A stretch of DNA of 42,327 nt from Silvibacterium sp. Its GTDB lineage: Bacteria > Acidobacteriota > Terriglobia > Terriglobales > Acidobacteriaceae. The number at the start of each line of letters is the position of its first letter. Within the stretch, counting starts at the first letter, position 1. The notes below the pieces were generated by a model. It searched no databases. It had not been told where the DNA came from and saw nothing but the letters and a program-made list of their open reading frames with translations. The DNA lies in NCBI GenBank assembly GCA_019234945.1, contig JAFAKX010000164.1, positions 1-42,327 of the forward strand, written 5' to 3'. The position numbers and the translations under genes are program-made. Positions 16,377 through 24,977 of the stretch are shown here, piece after piece.

Positions 16377-18638
16377 CTACACAGCTTCGCCGGACAGCTC
16401 TTCGTGGCCAAACTCGCTCTCTATGATCACGTTTCCCATCTTTTGAAATTCCTGCCAAGTGGCGCGCATCAGGTGTTTCATGGTGACGCGCCCACCGTCC
16501 TCGGCTCCAAGGAAGGCTGCCGAGAGCGCGATATTTCGGATATTGCCGCCGGCAATGTCAAATCGACGGGCCATGAACTCCAGATCGAGGTCCTCGCGCG
16601 GCGTGGCCGCGGGCCAGACCTTTTGCCAGATAGCTAGCCGCTGCTCGAATCGCGGAAAAGGGAATTCGATGGTGAACTGGATGCGCCGCACAAAAGCATC
16701 GTCCATGTTTTTGCGCAGGTTGGTGGCCAGAATGACGGTGCCCTCGTACTGTTCCATTTTCTGCAGAAGGTAATTGATCTCGATGTTGGCGTAGCGATCG
16801 TGCGAGTCGCGCACCTCGCTTCTCTTTCCGAAGAGTGCATCGGCTTCGTCGAAGAACAGTACCGCATTGGCTGTCGCCGCCTCGTCGAAGATGCGCGATA
16901 AATTCTTCTCGGTTTCGCCGATATACTTACTGATGACGGTCGAGAGGTCGATCTTGTAGAGATCGAGGCCGAGTTCGTGCGCCATCACCTCGGCTGCCAT
17001 GGTTTTGCCGGTGCCGGAGGGTCCTGCAAAGAGCACGCTCAAGCCCTTGCCCAGCGAAAGTTTCGCATCAAAACCCCACTGGTCGTAAACAACCGAGCGG
17101 TACTCAACGGCGCTGCAGATCTCGCGTAGTTGGCGCAGACGATCCGCGGGCAAAACAATGTCGCTCCAGCTGTAGTGAGGCGTGATGCGACTTGCGAGTG
17201 CGCTGAGTTTGCGGTTTGATTGGAGGCGGCACGCCTCAAGCAGGTCGCCCAAGGTTAGCGCGGGGTTGTCGGGTGTTTGCCTGAGCGCCAGATTCTGCGC
17301 GGTGACGGTGGCGTCCTCGATCTGACCACCTGTGAAGCGGAATTTGCTGGCCAGTCCCGCGACTTCGGCTTCTGTCAGCTTTGATCCATCGAGCGCCCGG
17401 CTCCAGAGACTCAGCCTATCCCCGTATGCCGGGCGCGAAAACTCCACGCAGATAAATGAAGAAACGTTGGGCAGATCGGCCGGTTTCCAGTCGGCTTCGC
17501 CACTCAAAAAGATGAGATCCGCGTGTTCGCGAAGTTCCTTCAACAGGCGTAGCGCATTCGCGCGACGGTCATCGGTAAGCAGAGCGTCGAATCCCTGCCA
17601 GTACATTGCGGCATTCTGCAGCGCAGCCTCCCTCCGAAGAATCTGGGCAAGAAATGCGATGTCCGCATTGGCCGAGACCAGTTGCTCAGTGTGAACCACG
17701 AGCAGATTTCGGTCCAGTTGCCCGGCCATCGCCTCCGCCGTCGATCGCTTTCCGGCTCCATACGGACCCTGGAAATAGAAACAGACGCCTTGATGATTTC
17801 GCTGATGAACCTCCACCAGGGAGGACAGGCCATCGAGCAGCTCATTCTGCAGGATCAGGGTCTTGAAGGACCTCTTTTCGGTGATCAGCACACTGTATGG
17901 GCTGACCCGCGCATCGATTTCATCCTGGCCGAGCAGGTAACTGACAATTCTCTCGTCGAGCTTCAGCAAGCGATTCAGAAGCGACGACTTCGGACCTGCC
18001 GGGTCTTCCTGGAAAGTGATCAGCGCGTGCGTGAGCAGCGGAGCCCGAGCATCGAAGCGCGGGCGCGACGCAAGCTTGGCCCGGAACGACGGGCAAAGCA
18101 GGTTCATTGCCAGGTCGACGCTGGGACGCTTTTTCGTGACGTCGTCCTGTAGATATGCATACAGGCGCTCATAGCGCAGATCTATCTCGATCGCCAGACA
18201 GAGCAGGAGCACGTCCACATCGAAGCCGCTCAATCCAAAGCGATCGCCAAGAGTCGCGAGGCGGAGATTGATTCCATGGTCAATGCTGGCTCGCTTCCGG
18301 ACTTCGATGCGGGCGACAAGGCGCTCGAGGGAGTGGGCAGCTTTGTCCCCGCCGTCAGCCGCTGACGCCGTTGCCCAGCGAGGCAGGCCAAGGGGCTGCT
18401 CCAGAAGAGCGTCGACTTCCTTTTCGGAAATATAGAGACCCTGAAAGTCGTTTTCCCGGTTGATCTGTCGAGCGCTCCCGACCCGGGCCTGAATTAGCAG
18501 ATCGATGCGTTCCAGCTCCGCGAATATATGTTCCATGGAGTTGGCAAAAGGTTCCGGCGAAGGGCCCGGTAGTTGCGCGCCGCGTCCGTCGCGAGCGTCT
18601 TTGTCTTCGACCGCTAATGCTTGAGCAACCGTCTTCAT
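16377..18638 (-). CDS. AAA+ ATPase of the contractile injection system (Afp15/Pvc15-like)
   Basis: 753 aa with two ATPase modules. The first (around 285-430) is degenerate: its P-loop reads GPYGAGKRS and the following core is poorly conserved. The second has Walker A GPSGTGKT (539-546), Walker B LFFDEAD (594-600) and downstream LATNLRKNMDDAFVRRI containing the likely sensor 1 and arginine finger. In Afp/PVC systems this ATPase is needed for particle assembly and for loading cargo. It heads the minus-strand operon with the two cargo genes and is divergent from the structural operon. The start ATG 18638 is the only early one with reasonable spacing. Confidence 0.9.
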   Translation of the reverse strand: MKTVAQALAVEDKDARDGRGAQLPGPSPEPFANSMEHIFAELERIDLLIQARVGSARQINRENDFQGLYISEKEVDALLEQPLGLPRWATASAADGGDKAAHSLERLVARIEVRKRASIDHGINLRLATLGDRFGLSGFDVDVLLLCLAIEIDLRYERLYAYLQDDVTKKRPSVDLAMNLLCPSFRAKLASRPRFDARAPLLTHALITFQEDPAGPKSSLLNRLLKLDERIVSYLLGQDEIDARVSPYSVLITEKRSFKTLILQNELLDGLSSLVEVHQRNHQGVCFYFQGPYGAGKRSTAEAMAGQLDRNLLVVHTEQLVSANADIAFLAQILRREAALQNAAMYWQGFDALLTDDRRANALRLLKELREHADLIFLSGEADWKPADLPNVSSFICVEFSRPAYGDRLSLWSRALDGSKLTEAEVAGLASKFRFTGGQIEDATVTAQNLALRQTPDNPALTLGDLLEACRLQSNRKLSALASRITPHYSWSDIVLPADRLRQLREICSAVEYRSVVYDQWGFDAKLSLGKGLSVLFAGPSGTGKTMAAEVMAHELGLDLYKIDLSTVISKYIGETEKNLSRIFDEAATANAVLFFDEADALFGKRSEVRDSHDRYANIEINYLLQKMEQYEGTVILATNLRKNMDDAFVRRIQFTIEFPFPRFEQRLAIWQKVWPAATPREDLDLEFMARRFDIAGGNIRNIALSAAFLGAEDGGRVTMKHLMRATWQEFQKMGNVIIESEFGHEELSGEAV

Positions 18639-19186
18639 TCTTCAGAACGAATCTGTGGTCCGTTTCGATGCAATTGAGACCACGACCTGTGTAGATGCCG
18701 ACACGATCCCAGCGGGCAAGTGGCAATCGAACGGCCAAAGGAGCGGCGCTCAGATGCTCGTGCAGGAGCAGCATGCATGCGGCAGAAGACTCGCCTCAGG
18801 CATCGAAGTACGCACCCTTAAAGTGCATGAACCATGGATGCATCGCCTTCTTATGTGCGTAACATCCATGTTGCACTTGTTACAGTCGAGTGACACTTGC
18901 CGGTGACAATCGTATTCAGAGCAACTCCGGTGCAAGCGCGGCTGAAGGCTCTTCGAACCCATCCGCCTTGATCAATGCTGCGTGTGCGTCAGGTTACGCT
19001 TTTCTCGTTGCATGCCGTCATTGCACGATGCCCAGTTGCTTCTGGTTGATCTCTCCCAGAACAGGCTCCGGCGATTCATCTCCAGCGTTGGACCGGGGAT
19101 TGCAAGGGCTGTCAGCGCTGGCAACACATTCCTTAGTTATGGGTTCAAGCGCGCGATTTTACTGTCCTCGAGGGTGTGGGTCGTCA
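18639..19186. other. Divergent intergenic region between cargo and structural operons
   Basis: 548 bp between the ATPase start (minus) and the DUF3467 start (plus). It presumably contains the promoters of both arms. I found no convincing -35/-10 or -24/-12 pair in either direction. The clearest element is the imperfect inverted repeat at 18821-18878. The open frame that runs through the right half continues into the DUF3467 gene but has no family resemblance before 19187. Confidence 0.5.
18821..18878. promoter_or_regulatory. Long imperfect inverted repeat; possible operator
   Basis: The left arm is 18821-18840, AAGTGCA then five bases then CATGGATG. The right arm, 18863-18878, is its reverse complement with one base instead of five in the middle (CATCCATG, then TTGCACTT). 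The spacer is 22 bp. Lying mid-way between two divergent operons with no T-run, it fits a regulator binding site better than a terminator. Confidence 0.45.
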
Positions 19187-19444
19187 ATGTCTAAGAAGCG
19201 CTGTGACGGCGATGAGTTCACCCAGGAAGGGAATGAAGGAAGATACGCGAACTACTTTGAGATCGGACATAACGCGTTCGAATTTGTCCTGGACTTCGGG
19301 CAGAAGTATTCCGATGGTCTCGAGGAGAAGATTCACACGCGGATTATTACCGGCCCGTCCTATGCCAAGGAACTGTTGCGGGTTCTCGAGAAATCCATCG
19401 CTCAGTACGAACAGGCATTTGGAGTCATCGAGTGCGAAGAATGA
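19187..19444 (+). CDS. DUF3467 family protein
   Basis: 85 aa from ATG 19187. The open frame reaches back to 18890, but only the last 85 residues match the family: EGRYANYFEIGHNAFEFVLD, then FGQ, HTRIITGPSYAKELLRVLEK and a C-terminal helix. GAGGG lies about 13 nt upstream of the ATG. DUF3467 proteins are small, cytoplasmic and of unknown function. It is the first gene of the plus-strand structural arm, so a role in regulation or assembly is possible but unproven. Confidence 0.75.
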   Translation: MSKKRCDGDEFTQEGNEGRYANYFEIGHNAFEFVLDFGQKYSDGLEEKIHTRIITGPSYAKELLRVLEKSIAQYEQAFGVIECEE

Positions 19445-19539
19445 GCAGGACAGGATCTGCCGCGGCCGATTGAACGTCCTGCGGCAGCAAGTGACTGTTG
19501 TGCTCAAAAGTGAATGGCCGTATCGGTTTGTGTGTGTGC

Positions 19540-20142
19540 ATGATCAACGATCTGGATAAATCACTAGAAACACTACTGAGGCGCGAGTTGGCCCCCGCGC
19601 TGGTAGAACAAGTCGGTATCAGTTTTGCCGCACCCGACAGCGACTTTCCTCCCTCGTCGGTTACTTTGCCTGCCGTAGATCTGTTTCTGTATGACATCCG
19701 CGAAAACCTCGAGATACGAAACCCGGGATGGACCATCGAGTACAGGGATGACGGCACAGCCACGCGGCGACGCAACCCGGTCAGAGTCGATTGCTCTTAC
19801 CTCATCACCGCATGGGCCAGCGAAGGATCGACAACGCGAGCGCTGGATGAGCATCGGCTGCTGAGTGAAGTGATGAAAGTCTTGCTGCGGCACCCGACAA
19901 TTCCCGAAGCGTTGCTGGAAGGTTCGCTCAAGGGCCAGGAACCACCTCTACCGGCGAGCAGCCTGCAGCCAGGACGGCTGCAGAGCGTGTCGGAGTTCTG
20001 GCAGGCCCTGGGCGGCAAACCCAAGGCTGCTTTGAACTATACGGTAACGATCGGCGTGTTTCCGGAGCGGGCCGAGGAGACCGAACGGCCGGTCTCAGAC
20101 AAGACAATCGGGATTCGGCCGGGCCTGGAGATCGGGCAATGA
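19540..20142 (+). CDS. DUF4255 protein, tail-terminator-like (Afp16/Pvc16)
   Basis: 200 aa from ATG 19540. The open frame extends to 19498 without support. It opens with NDLDKSLETLLRREL, then LPAVDLFLYDIRENLEIRN, CSYLITAWA, and HRLLSEVMKVLLRHPTIPEALL, all standard for DUF4255. The C-terminal part contains SVSEFWQALGGKPKAALNYT, also typical. In Afp/PVC particles the Afp16 protein caps the distal end of tube and sheath and sets the end of polymerisation. The stop overlaps the next start (ATGA at 20139-20142). Confidence 0.88.
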   Translation: MINDLDKSLETLLRRELAPALVEQVGISFAAPDSDFPPSSVTLPAVDLFLYDIRENLEIRNPGWTIEYRDDGTATRRRNPVRVDCSYLITAWASEGSTTRALDEHRLLSEVMKVLLRHPTIPEALLEGSLKGQEPPLPASSLQPGRLQSVSEFWQALGGKPKAALNYTVTIGVFPERAEETERPVSDKTIGIRPGLEIGQ

Positions 20143-20867
20143 TCGAGTTCATGATTGCGCAACATCAGGTGGCGATTGCCGGACGAGTGCTGGACGCGGT
20201 CACCGGCAAGCCCGTCCCGGGTGCTCATGTCGAGATCACACAAGGTGCGCCGGGGTACACCGAGAGGCTTGCTCTGCTTGCTGAATTCGGATCAAGCGGG
20301 GGATCCACGCGCACGGAACTCGGGACGACCAGAACCAGACCCGATGGGCTGTTCTTCTTTCTCGACTTACCCGACGGAGACTACAAGCTTGTCGCGTTTC
20401 TACCGAAAGGCGGCATCTACACCAAGCCGCCCAAGGAAGCCGGGGAAAACTCTGAGGACTCGTTCGGGTGGAGAGGCGACAAGCGCTATGGGAAGAAGCA
20501 ATTTGATGCGAAAGTTCCGAACGGCCCCGGAAGGCTTGATCGTCTGGCGGTGATTCGCTTGCAGCCGACAGGAGTCACTGGACGCGTTGTGGCTTCGGCG
20601 AACCAGTCTGCTGTTCTGATGGCCGAGGTCCGGTGCAAAGGGAGCGGCGAGCGCACCTTCACCGATGCCCAGGGACAATACACTCTCGCTCGCATCCAGC
20701 CGAACGCGCGTCAGAAGCGGACGCTCTTGGTGCGAGCCCGGGGGTATCGAGACCGGCCGATAGAAGTGCTGATTGACACGCCAGGAGTGTGCAAGGAGCT
20801 TCCAGACGTAAGCCTGGATACGGAGAAACGGGTAAACGGTTTTACGCAGCCTAACCTCGAAGTCTGA
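20139..20867 (+). CDS. Carboxypeptidase-regulatory-like (Ig-fold) protein of the eCIS locus
   Basis: 242 aa, translationally coupled to the DUF4255 gene. It has two beta-sandwich segments of carboxypeptidase-regulatory type. One is near the N-terminus (VAIAGRVLDAVTGKPVPGA, continuing TRPDGLFFFLDLPDGDYKL). The other is at about 145-225 (GVTGRVVASANQSAV, then TFTDAQGQYTLARI). It has no signal peptide, so it acts in the cytoplasm before particle release. Similar domains accompany DUF4255 genes in other injection loci and may decorate the particle or bind its distal end. The exact role is unknown. Confidence 0.75.
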   Translation: MIEFMIAQHQVAIAGRVLDAVTGKPVPGAHVEITQGAPGYTERLALLAEFGSSGGSTRTELGTTRTRPDGLFFFLDLPDGDYKLVAFLPKGGIYTKPPKEAGENSEDSFGWRGDKRYGKKQFDAKVPNGPGRLDRLAVIRLQPTGVTGRVVASANQSAVLMAEVRCKGSGERTFTDAQGQYTLARIQPNARQKRTLLVRARGYRDRPIEVLIDTPGVCKELPDVSLDTEKRVNGFTQPNLEV

Positions 20868-20917
20868 GCTAACTACGTAAACCAATCGAAGTGTGCACAG
20901 GCTAGGGAGGAAGTAGC

Positions 20918-21301
20918 ATGGCCGGGAATCAAGTCACGGATGGCGATTCGGGTGTGGACCCGCAGACCGGTCCAGTCTCGGACGAACCTCATGTCGACTC
21001 TTCGGAAGATGCAGCGGCGAAGGACGTTGCGGGTGATAGCGTCACGGCTGACGCGCCCAGTAAGCCGGCTGATAGCCCGAAGAAGGTCGACAAGTCAAAG
21101 CTGAAGGGGAAGGACGAACCGCAGGCTCGCGCGCAGAAAACGGCCGACGTTCCTGCCGCAGATCTTCCTGCCTCGGATACAAAGGCTCCGGATCACCAGC
21201 CGCCGGCGCCTGCAGTTCCAGAACCGCAGGCTTCGAAGCCGAAGACTCTGGCGGAAGTGATGAAGGTTGACCTGAGAGTTCGAAGAAGGCGCCGTTACTA
21301 G
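20918..21301 (+). CDS. Disordered, charged small protein with Arg-rich tail
   Basis: 127 aa, ATG 20918 behind AGGGAGGAAG, so expression is credible. It is almost entirely Asp/Ala/Lys/Pro/Ser, with no Cys and little hydrophobic content, so it is probably disordered. Only the last ~18 residues look structured (TLAEVMKVDLRVRRRRRY). It lies between the tail-terminator group and the sheath genes. I do not recognise a family. The Arg tail could be a docking peptide for the particle or for a nucleic acid. Confidence 0.65.
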   Translation: MAGNQVTDGDSGVDPQTGPVSDEPHVDSSEDAAAKDVAGDSVTADAPSKPADSPKKVDKSKLKGKDEPQARAQKTADVPAADLPASDTKAPDHQPPAPAVPEPQASKPKTLAEVMKVDLRVRRRRRY

Positions 21302-21364
21302 CGAATTCTCCGTAAAGTTCCACGGCATATCAGCATCTATCGCGTTTCACCAAGGAGGCAATCC

Positions 21365-22771
21365 ATGCCCGAGTATCTGTCGCCAGGCGTATATGTTGAA
21401 GAAGTTCCTTCCACCATCAAGCCCATCGTTGGTGTCAGCACCAGCACTGCCGCTTTTGTCGGGATTGTGCTCGACCAGATCCAGATTCCGGAAGAAAACC
21501 CGGACTATGATCCCACCAAGCCTTTAGGCGACAACAACAAGAATTTCGTCACCTGGACGTTCCCCTATCCACAGGCCGACTACGACAAAGCCAAGGCTGC
21601 TTACGACGCGGCGGCAGCGCCCGGCGTGCGGCCGCCGCGGCCGAAGGGCGACCAGCCCGCCGACCTCAAGACTTTTCGCGAAGCACGCGAGCAGTTCGCC
21701 ATCGCAGCCCGGCGGAAGGCCGCGAGCAATCTCGCTCCGGAGGGCCATCCGGTCCTGTGCACGTCCTTTGCTGAGTTCAGGACGCAATTCGGTGACTTTT
21801 CAACCGACGAGAATCAACGCAACCTGGTCCATGGCGTCTACGGCTTCTTCAACAACGGCGGCTCGCGCTGCTACGTGATGCGCTACAAGGACATCGCCGG
21901 CCTGCGCGCACCCAGCGCCCTGACGCCGTTCGAAGCCATCGATGAAATTTCCATGGTGGCGGCGCCCGGCATCGTCGATGAGGTCGTGCAGAACAACCTG
22001 ATCGATCACTGCGAGAACCTGCATGACCGGGTGACGATCCTTGACGCGCCTCCCAACCCGGACGAACTCACAGAGGACAAAATCAGGGTTGTCCAAAATA
22101 CCGACTATGGTGCGCTGTACTTCCCACGTATCAAGGTTTTCGATATCGCAACCCAACTCACGGCCGCGCCCGATTCTGAGAATGCTGACGGCGAGATTTA
22201 CGTCAGCCCCAGCGGGCATATCGCCGGTATCTACGCGCGGGTCGACCACACCAGGGGCGTACACAAGGCGCCGGCCAACGAGCCGATTCTCGGCGCTTTG
22301 CCTAAGGGGCTCGAGCACCTGATCAGCAAGGCGATACAGGACGGGCTGAATCCCGGCGGCGTCAATTGCATTCGCGACATCAACGGCAAGATCACCGTTT
22401 GGGGCGCCAGGACCATCGGTGGCGATATGAACTTCGATCTGAAGTACATCAGCACCCGCCGCCTGTTGATCTTCCTCGAAAAGTCCATCGATCAGGGAAC
22501 GCAATGGGTGGTTTTTGAGCCCAACGATCCCTCCCTCTGGGCAAAGATCGTTCGCAACGTCAGCGCATTTCTGACTAATGTCTGGCGAGACGGCGCTCTC
22601 TTTGGAAATACCCCGCAGGAGGCCTTCTACGTAAGGTGCGACGAAGAGACCAACCCATTCGACGAGCGCGAGCTTGGCAAGGTGACGACAGAAATCGGCG
22701 TGGCGATTGTAAGGCCGGCTGAATTCGTCATCTTCCGCATCCAGCAGTGGGCAGGTCCGCAACCGCAGTAA
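21365..22771 (+). CDS. Contractile tail sheath protein 1
   Basis: 468 aa, ATG 21365 behind AAGGAGGC. A typical sheath start (PEYLSPGVYVEEV, GVSTSTAAFVG) and a conserved core (SPSGHIAGIYARVD, then RGVHKAPANE) and C-terminal handshake region (NPFDERELGKVTTEIGVA, PAEFVIFRIQQW) are present. Sheath subunits polymerise around the tube and contract on firing. Compared with the second sheath, it has an insertion of about 85 residues (about 40-125) rich in Pro, Ala and charged residues, probably a surface domain. Confidence 0.95.
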   Translation: MPEYLSPGVYVEEVPSTIKPIVGVSTSTAAFVGIVLDQIQIPEENPDYDPTKPLGDNNKNFVTWTFPYPQADYDKAKAAYDAAAAPGVRPPRPKGDQPADLKTFREAREQFAIAARRKAASNLAPEGHPVLCTSFAEFRTQFGDFSTDENQRNLVHGVYGFFNNGGSRCYVMRYKDIAGLRAPSALTPFEAIDEISMVAAPGIVDEVVQNNLIDHCENLHDRVTILDAPPNPDELTEDKIRVVQNTDYGALYFPRIKVFDIATQLTAAPDSENADGEIYVSPSGHIAGIYARVDHTRGVHKAPANEPILGALPKGLEHLISKAIQDGLNPGGVNCIRDINGKITVWGARTIGGDMNFDLKYISTRRLLIFLEKSIDQGTQWVVFEPNDPSLWAKIVRNVSAFLTNVWRDGALFGNTPQEAFYVRCDEETNPFDERELGKVTTEIGVAIVRPAEFVIFRIQQWAGPQPQ

Positions 22772-22799
22772 AAACACTCTGACGGCGAGACGCACCACA

Positions 22800-23990
22800 G
22801 TGAACTCCGCTATGCCAGCCCGCGAAGAATGGGTTTTCGACAAACCCGGCGTGTACCTCCAGAAGGGCTTCAGCCCGCCACGCCGGGACCCGTTTGAGAC
22901 CGGCGTTCCCGTGTTTATCGGCCGCTGCCGAACGAACACGGACAAAGAGGCAGACAAGGTGCACCGCCTTACCTTGTGGTCGCATTTCCCCCAGTATGTG
23001 GGCAAGACCTACCAGGAATGCATTCTCGGTTACGCCGTACGCGGCTTCTTTCAAAACGGCGGCACCCGGTGCTACGTGATTGTTGTGCCTGACGTAAATC
23101 CCAGTACCCTGCAGACGGCTCTCGATCGCGCAGCGAAATTTCATTCGATTGACCTGGTTTGCGTTCCGGAGCTGGGAGAGCACCGTGCCACCGCGGTCGA
23201 AATGCAGCAGATGATCGTCGCGCATTGCGACGATGCCGGCGGCCAGTTCGCGATTCTGGATTCGTGGCGCAACGACGAACCGGCAAAGGTGGCGAAGGTG
23301 TGGAGCGATATCGATGGCACCAATGGAGCCCTGTACTATCCGTGGGTGTACGTCCGCAATTTCGAGGAGCAGCGATCGGCGGAAACTCGAATCCTGGTTC
23401 CACCTTGCGGACATGTGGCTGGCGTCTACGCGCGCACCGACGATGCCCGCGGGGTGCACAAGGCACCGGCAAATGAAACCCTCGAAGGTGTGTTGAGCCT
23501 GGAGCGACATGTCACGCACGTAAGACATGAAATCAAGCCGATTCCAAGCCGAGTCAACTGCATTCGCTCGTTTCCGGGAAGAGGCATCCGGGTGTGGGGG
23601 GCGCGCACGCTCAGCGCCAGCGACGCCTGGACCTATGTCAACGTCCGGCGCATCTTCCTCACAGCGATCCGCTGGCTCGAGTGGCACATGAAATGGATCG
23701 TGTTCGAGCCGAATGACGCGAGGCTGTGGGCGGAGATCGAAAGCCAGCTCCACCAGTATTTTCTCAAGCTCTACCGGCAGGGCGCCCTGCAGGGGGCCAG
23801 CCCGCAGGAGGCCTACTACGTGCGATGCAACGCGCAAACCAATCCGCGCGACGTGATCGAGTCGGGTCAGGTCGTGGCCGAAGTCGGATTGGCGGCGTCC
23901 GTACCGTTTGAATTTGTGGTCGTGCGACTGATTTATGGCGCCAGCGGCGTGAGCATCTCAGGCCCAACGCGCCCCGAACAAAACGAATAG
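22800..23990 (+). CDS. Contractile tail sheath protein 2
   Basis: 396 aa from GTG 22800, with ATG 22812 as an alternative. It shares with sheath 1 the core PPCGHVAGVYARTDDARGVH and KAPANE, the FFQNGGTRCYV strand, the IFLTAIRWLEWHMKWIVFEP stretch and the C-terminal NPRDVIESGQVVAEVGLA. Afp-type systems carry several sheath paralogues. The minor ones form the ring near the baseplate or the distal end. No insertion domain is present here. Confidence 0.95.
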   Translation: MNSAMPAREEWVFDKPGVYLQKGFSPPRRDPFETGVPVFIGRCRTNTDKEADKVHRLTLWSHFPQYVGKTYQECILGYAVRGFFQNGGTRCYVIVVPDVNPSTLQTALDRAAKFHSIDLVCVPELGEHRATAVEMQQMIVAHCDDAGGQFAILDSWRNDEPAKVAKVWSDIDGTNGALYYPWVYVRNFEEQRSAETRILVPPCGHVAGVYARTDDARGVHKAPANETLEGVLSLERHVTHVRHEIKPIPSRVNCIRSFPGRGIRVWGARTLSASDAWTYVNVRRIFLTAIRWLEWHMKWIVFEPNDARLWAEIESQLHQYFLKLYRQGALQGASPQEAYYVRCNAQTNPRDVIESGQVVAEVGLAASVPFEFVVVRLIYGASGVSISGPTRPEQNE

Positions 23991-24004
23991 GAGGAAGGAA
24001 CGCT

Positions 24005-24442
24005 ATGCCAACTGGAGAAAGAAAAGATCCGTATCGTGGGTATAACTTCAAGCTCGAGATCGACGGGATCAACCGCAATGGATTCCGCGAGTGCTCGGGC
24101 CTGGATGCAACCTCCGATCCCATCGATTACCGCGAAGGCGACGAGAAGGTTTACACCAATCGCCGGTTGCCGGGACAGACGAAGTACTCCAACATCAGCC
24201 TGAAGATGGGAAAGACCGACGATAAAGATCTGTGGGAATGGCGGCAGAAGGTTATCGACGGTAAAACCGAGCGCAAGAATGGTTCGATCGTCCTCATGAA
24301 TGAGTCCGGCGAGGAAAAATGCCGGTGGAACTTCGTCAATGGCTGGCCAACCAAGTGGGTTGGGCCGAGCTTCAATGCCACGGCCAACGAAGTGGCGATC
24401 GAGACGATTGAAATCGTGCATGAAGGGATCAAGCTGGCGTGA
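24005..24442 (+). CDS. Inner tube protein 1 (Hcp/gp19-like)
   Basis: 145 aa, ATG 24005 behind AGGAGGAAGG. It is a phage gp19/Afp1-type tube protein: YRGYNFKLEIDGINRNGF, ECSGLDATSDPIDYREG, LKMGKTDDKDLWEWRQKV, and a C-terminal VGPSFNATANEVAIETIEIV. It forms stacked hexamers, the rigid tube that carries cargo. The stop overlaps the GTG start of the next gene. Confidence 0.95.
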   Translation: MPTGERKDPYRGYNFKLEIDGINRNGFRECSGLDATSDPIDYREGDEKVYTNRRLPGQTKYSNISLKMGKTDDKDLWEWRQKVIDGKTERKNGSIVLMNESGEEKCRWNFVNGWPTKWVGPSFNATANEVAIETIEIVHEGIKLA

Positions 24443-24804
24443 ACGTGCAGACGGAATTTCCATTTAAGCTGCCTCGCGGTTACATCGATGGCGAGGGCAA
24501 TGTGCATCGCGATGGCGTAATGCGCCTGTCCACCGCCTTCGATGAAGTGGCTCCCATGAAGGATCCGAGGGTTCAGACCAATCCCGGGTACTTGGTCATC
24601 ATTCTGTTGTCGCGCGTCATTACCCGGTTGGGCGACCTGACGTACATCAATCCCAAGGTGATCGAGGGGTTGTTTTCAGCGGACCTGGCATTTTTGCAGG
24701 ACTTCTACCGGCGCGTGAATGACAGCGGCAACAGCCGAGTCGGAGTCACTTGCCCTCACTGCGAGGGGAAGTTCGAAGTGGAGACCAGTTGCGTGGGGGA
24801 ATGA
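24439..24804 (+). CDS. Tail-assembly-chaperone-like protein with CxxC
   Basis: 121 aa from GTG 24439, overlapping the tube stop by 4 nt. The middle (GYLVIILLSRVITRLGDLTY then a helix to FYRRVN) resembles Mu gp41-type phage tail assembly proteins, which chaperone the tape measure. The C-terminus has C105-P-H-C108 and C118, a possible zinc knuckle. The same small gene is regularly found between the two tube genes of contractile injection systems. It is coupled to the next gene by an ATGA overlap. Confidence 0.75.
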   Translation: MNVQTEFPFKLPRGYIDGEGNVHRDGVMRLSTAFDEVAPMKDPRVQTNPGYLVIILLSRVITRLGDLTYINPKVIEGLFSADLAFLQDFYRRVNDSGNSRVGVTCPHCEGKFEVETSCVGE

Positions 24805-24974
24805 TTGGCTACCCCTCCGAGGCTCTGTACGAGGAGGTAGCCTTCATCGCCTATTACCTCCACTGGCCACACCGACAAATCATGTCGCTCGAGCACAACG
24901 AGCGGCGTCGATGGGTGGCGGAGGTGTCGAATATCAACCAGAAATTGAACCAGGCAGCGAACCCGGAGAACTGA
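24801..24974 (+). CDS. 57-aa conserved eCIS protein (DUF6760-like)
   Basis: It begins at ATG 24801, overlapping the preceding stop, and is only 57 aa. The pattern GYPSEALYEEVAFIAYYLHW followed by SLEHNERRRWVAEVSNIN is conserved in eCIS and phage-tail loci between tube genes (DUF6760 in my recollection). The preceding and this protein together look like the paired tail-assembly chaperones G/GT of tailed phages. It is all helical, with no signal peptide. Confidence 0.75.
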   Translation: MIGYPSEALYEEVAFIAYYLHWPHRQIMSLEHNERRRWVAEVSNINQKLNQAANPEN

Positions 24975-24977
24975 TTC

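Noticed and set aside
20400-20885. Minus-strand 161-codon frame opposite the carboxypeptidase-regulatory-like gene
   Set aside because: No domain or ribosome binding site. The plus-strand gene is coupled to its neighbour and has recognisable folds.
21800-23837. Long minus-strand frames opposite the two sheath genes (401 and 369 codons)
   Set aside because: Both are antisense shadows of highly conserved sheath genes, encouraged by codon bias.
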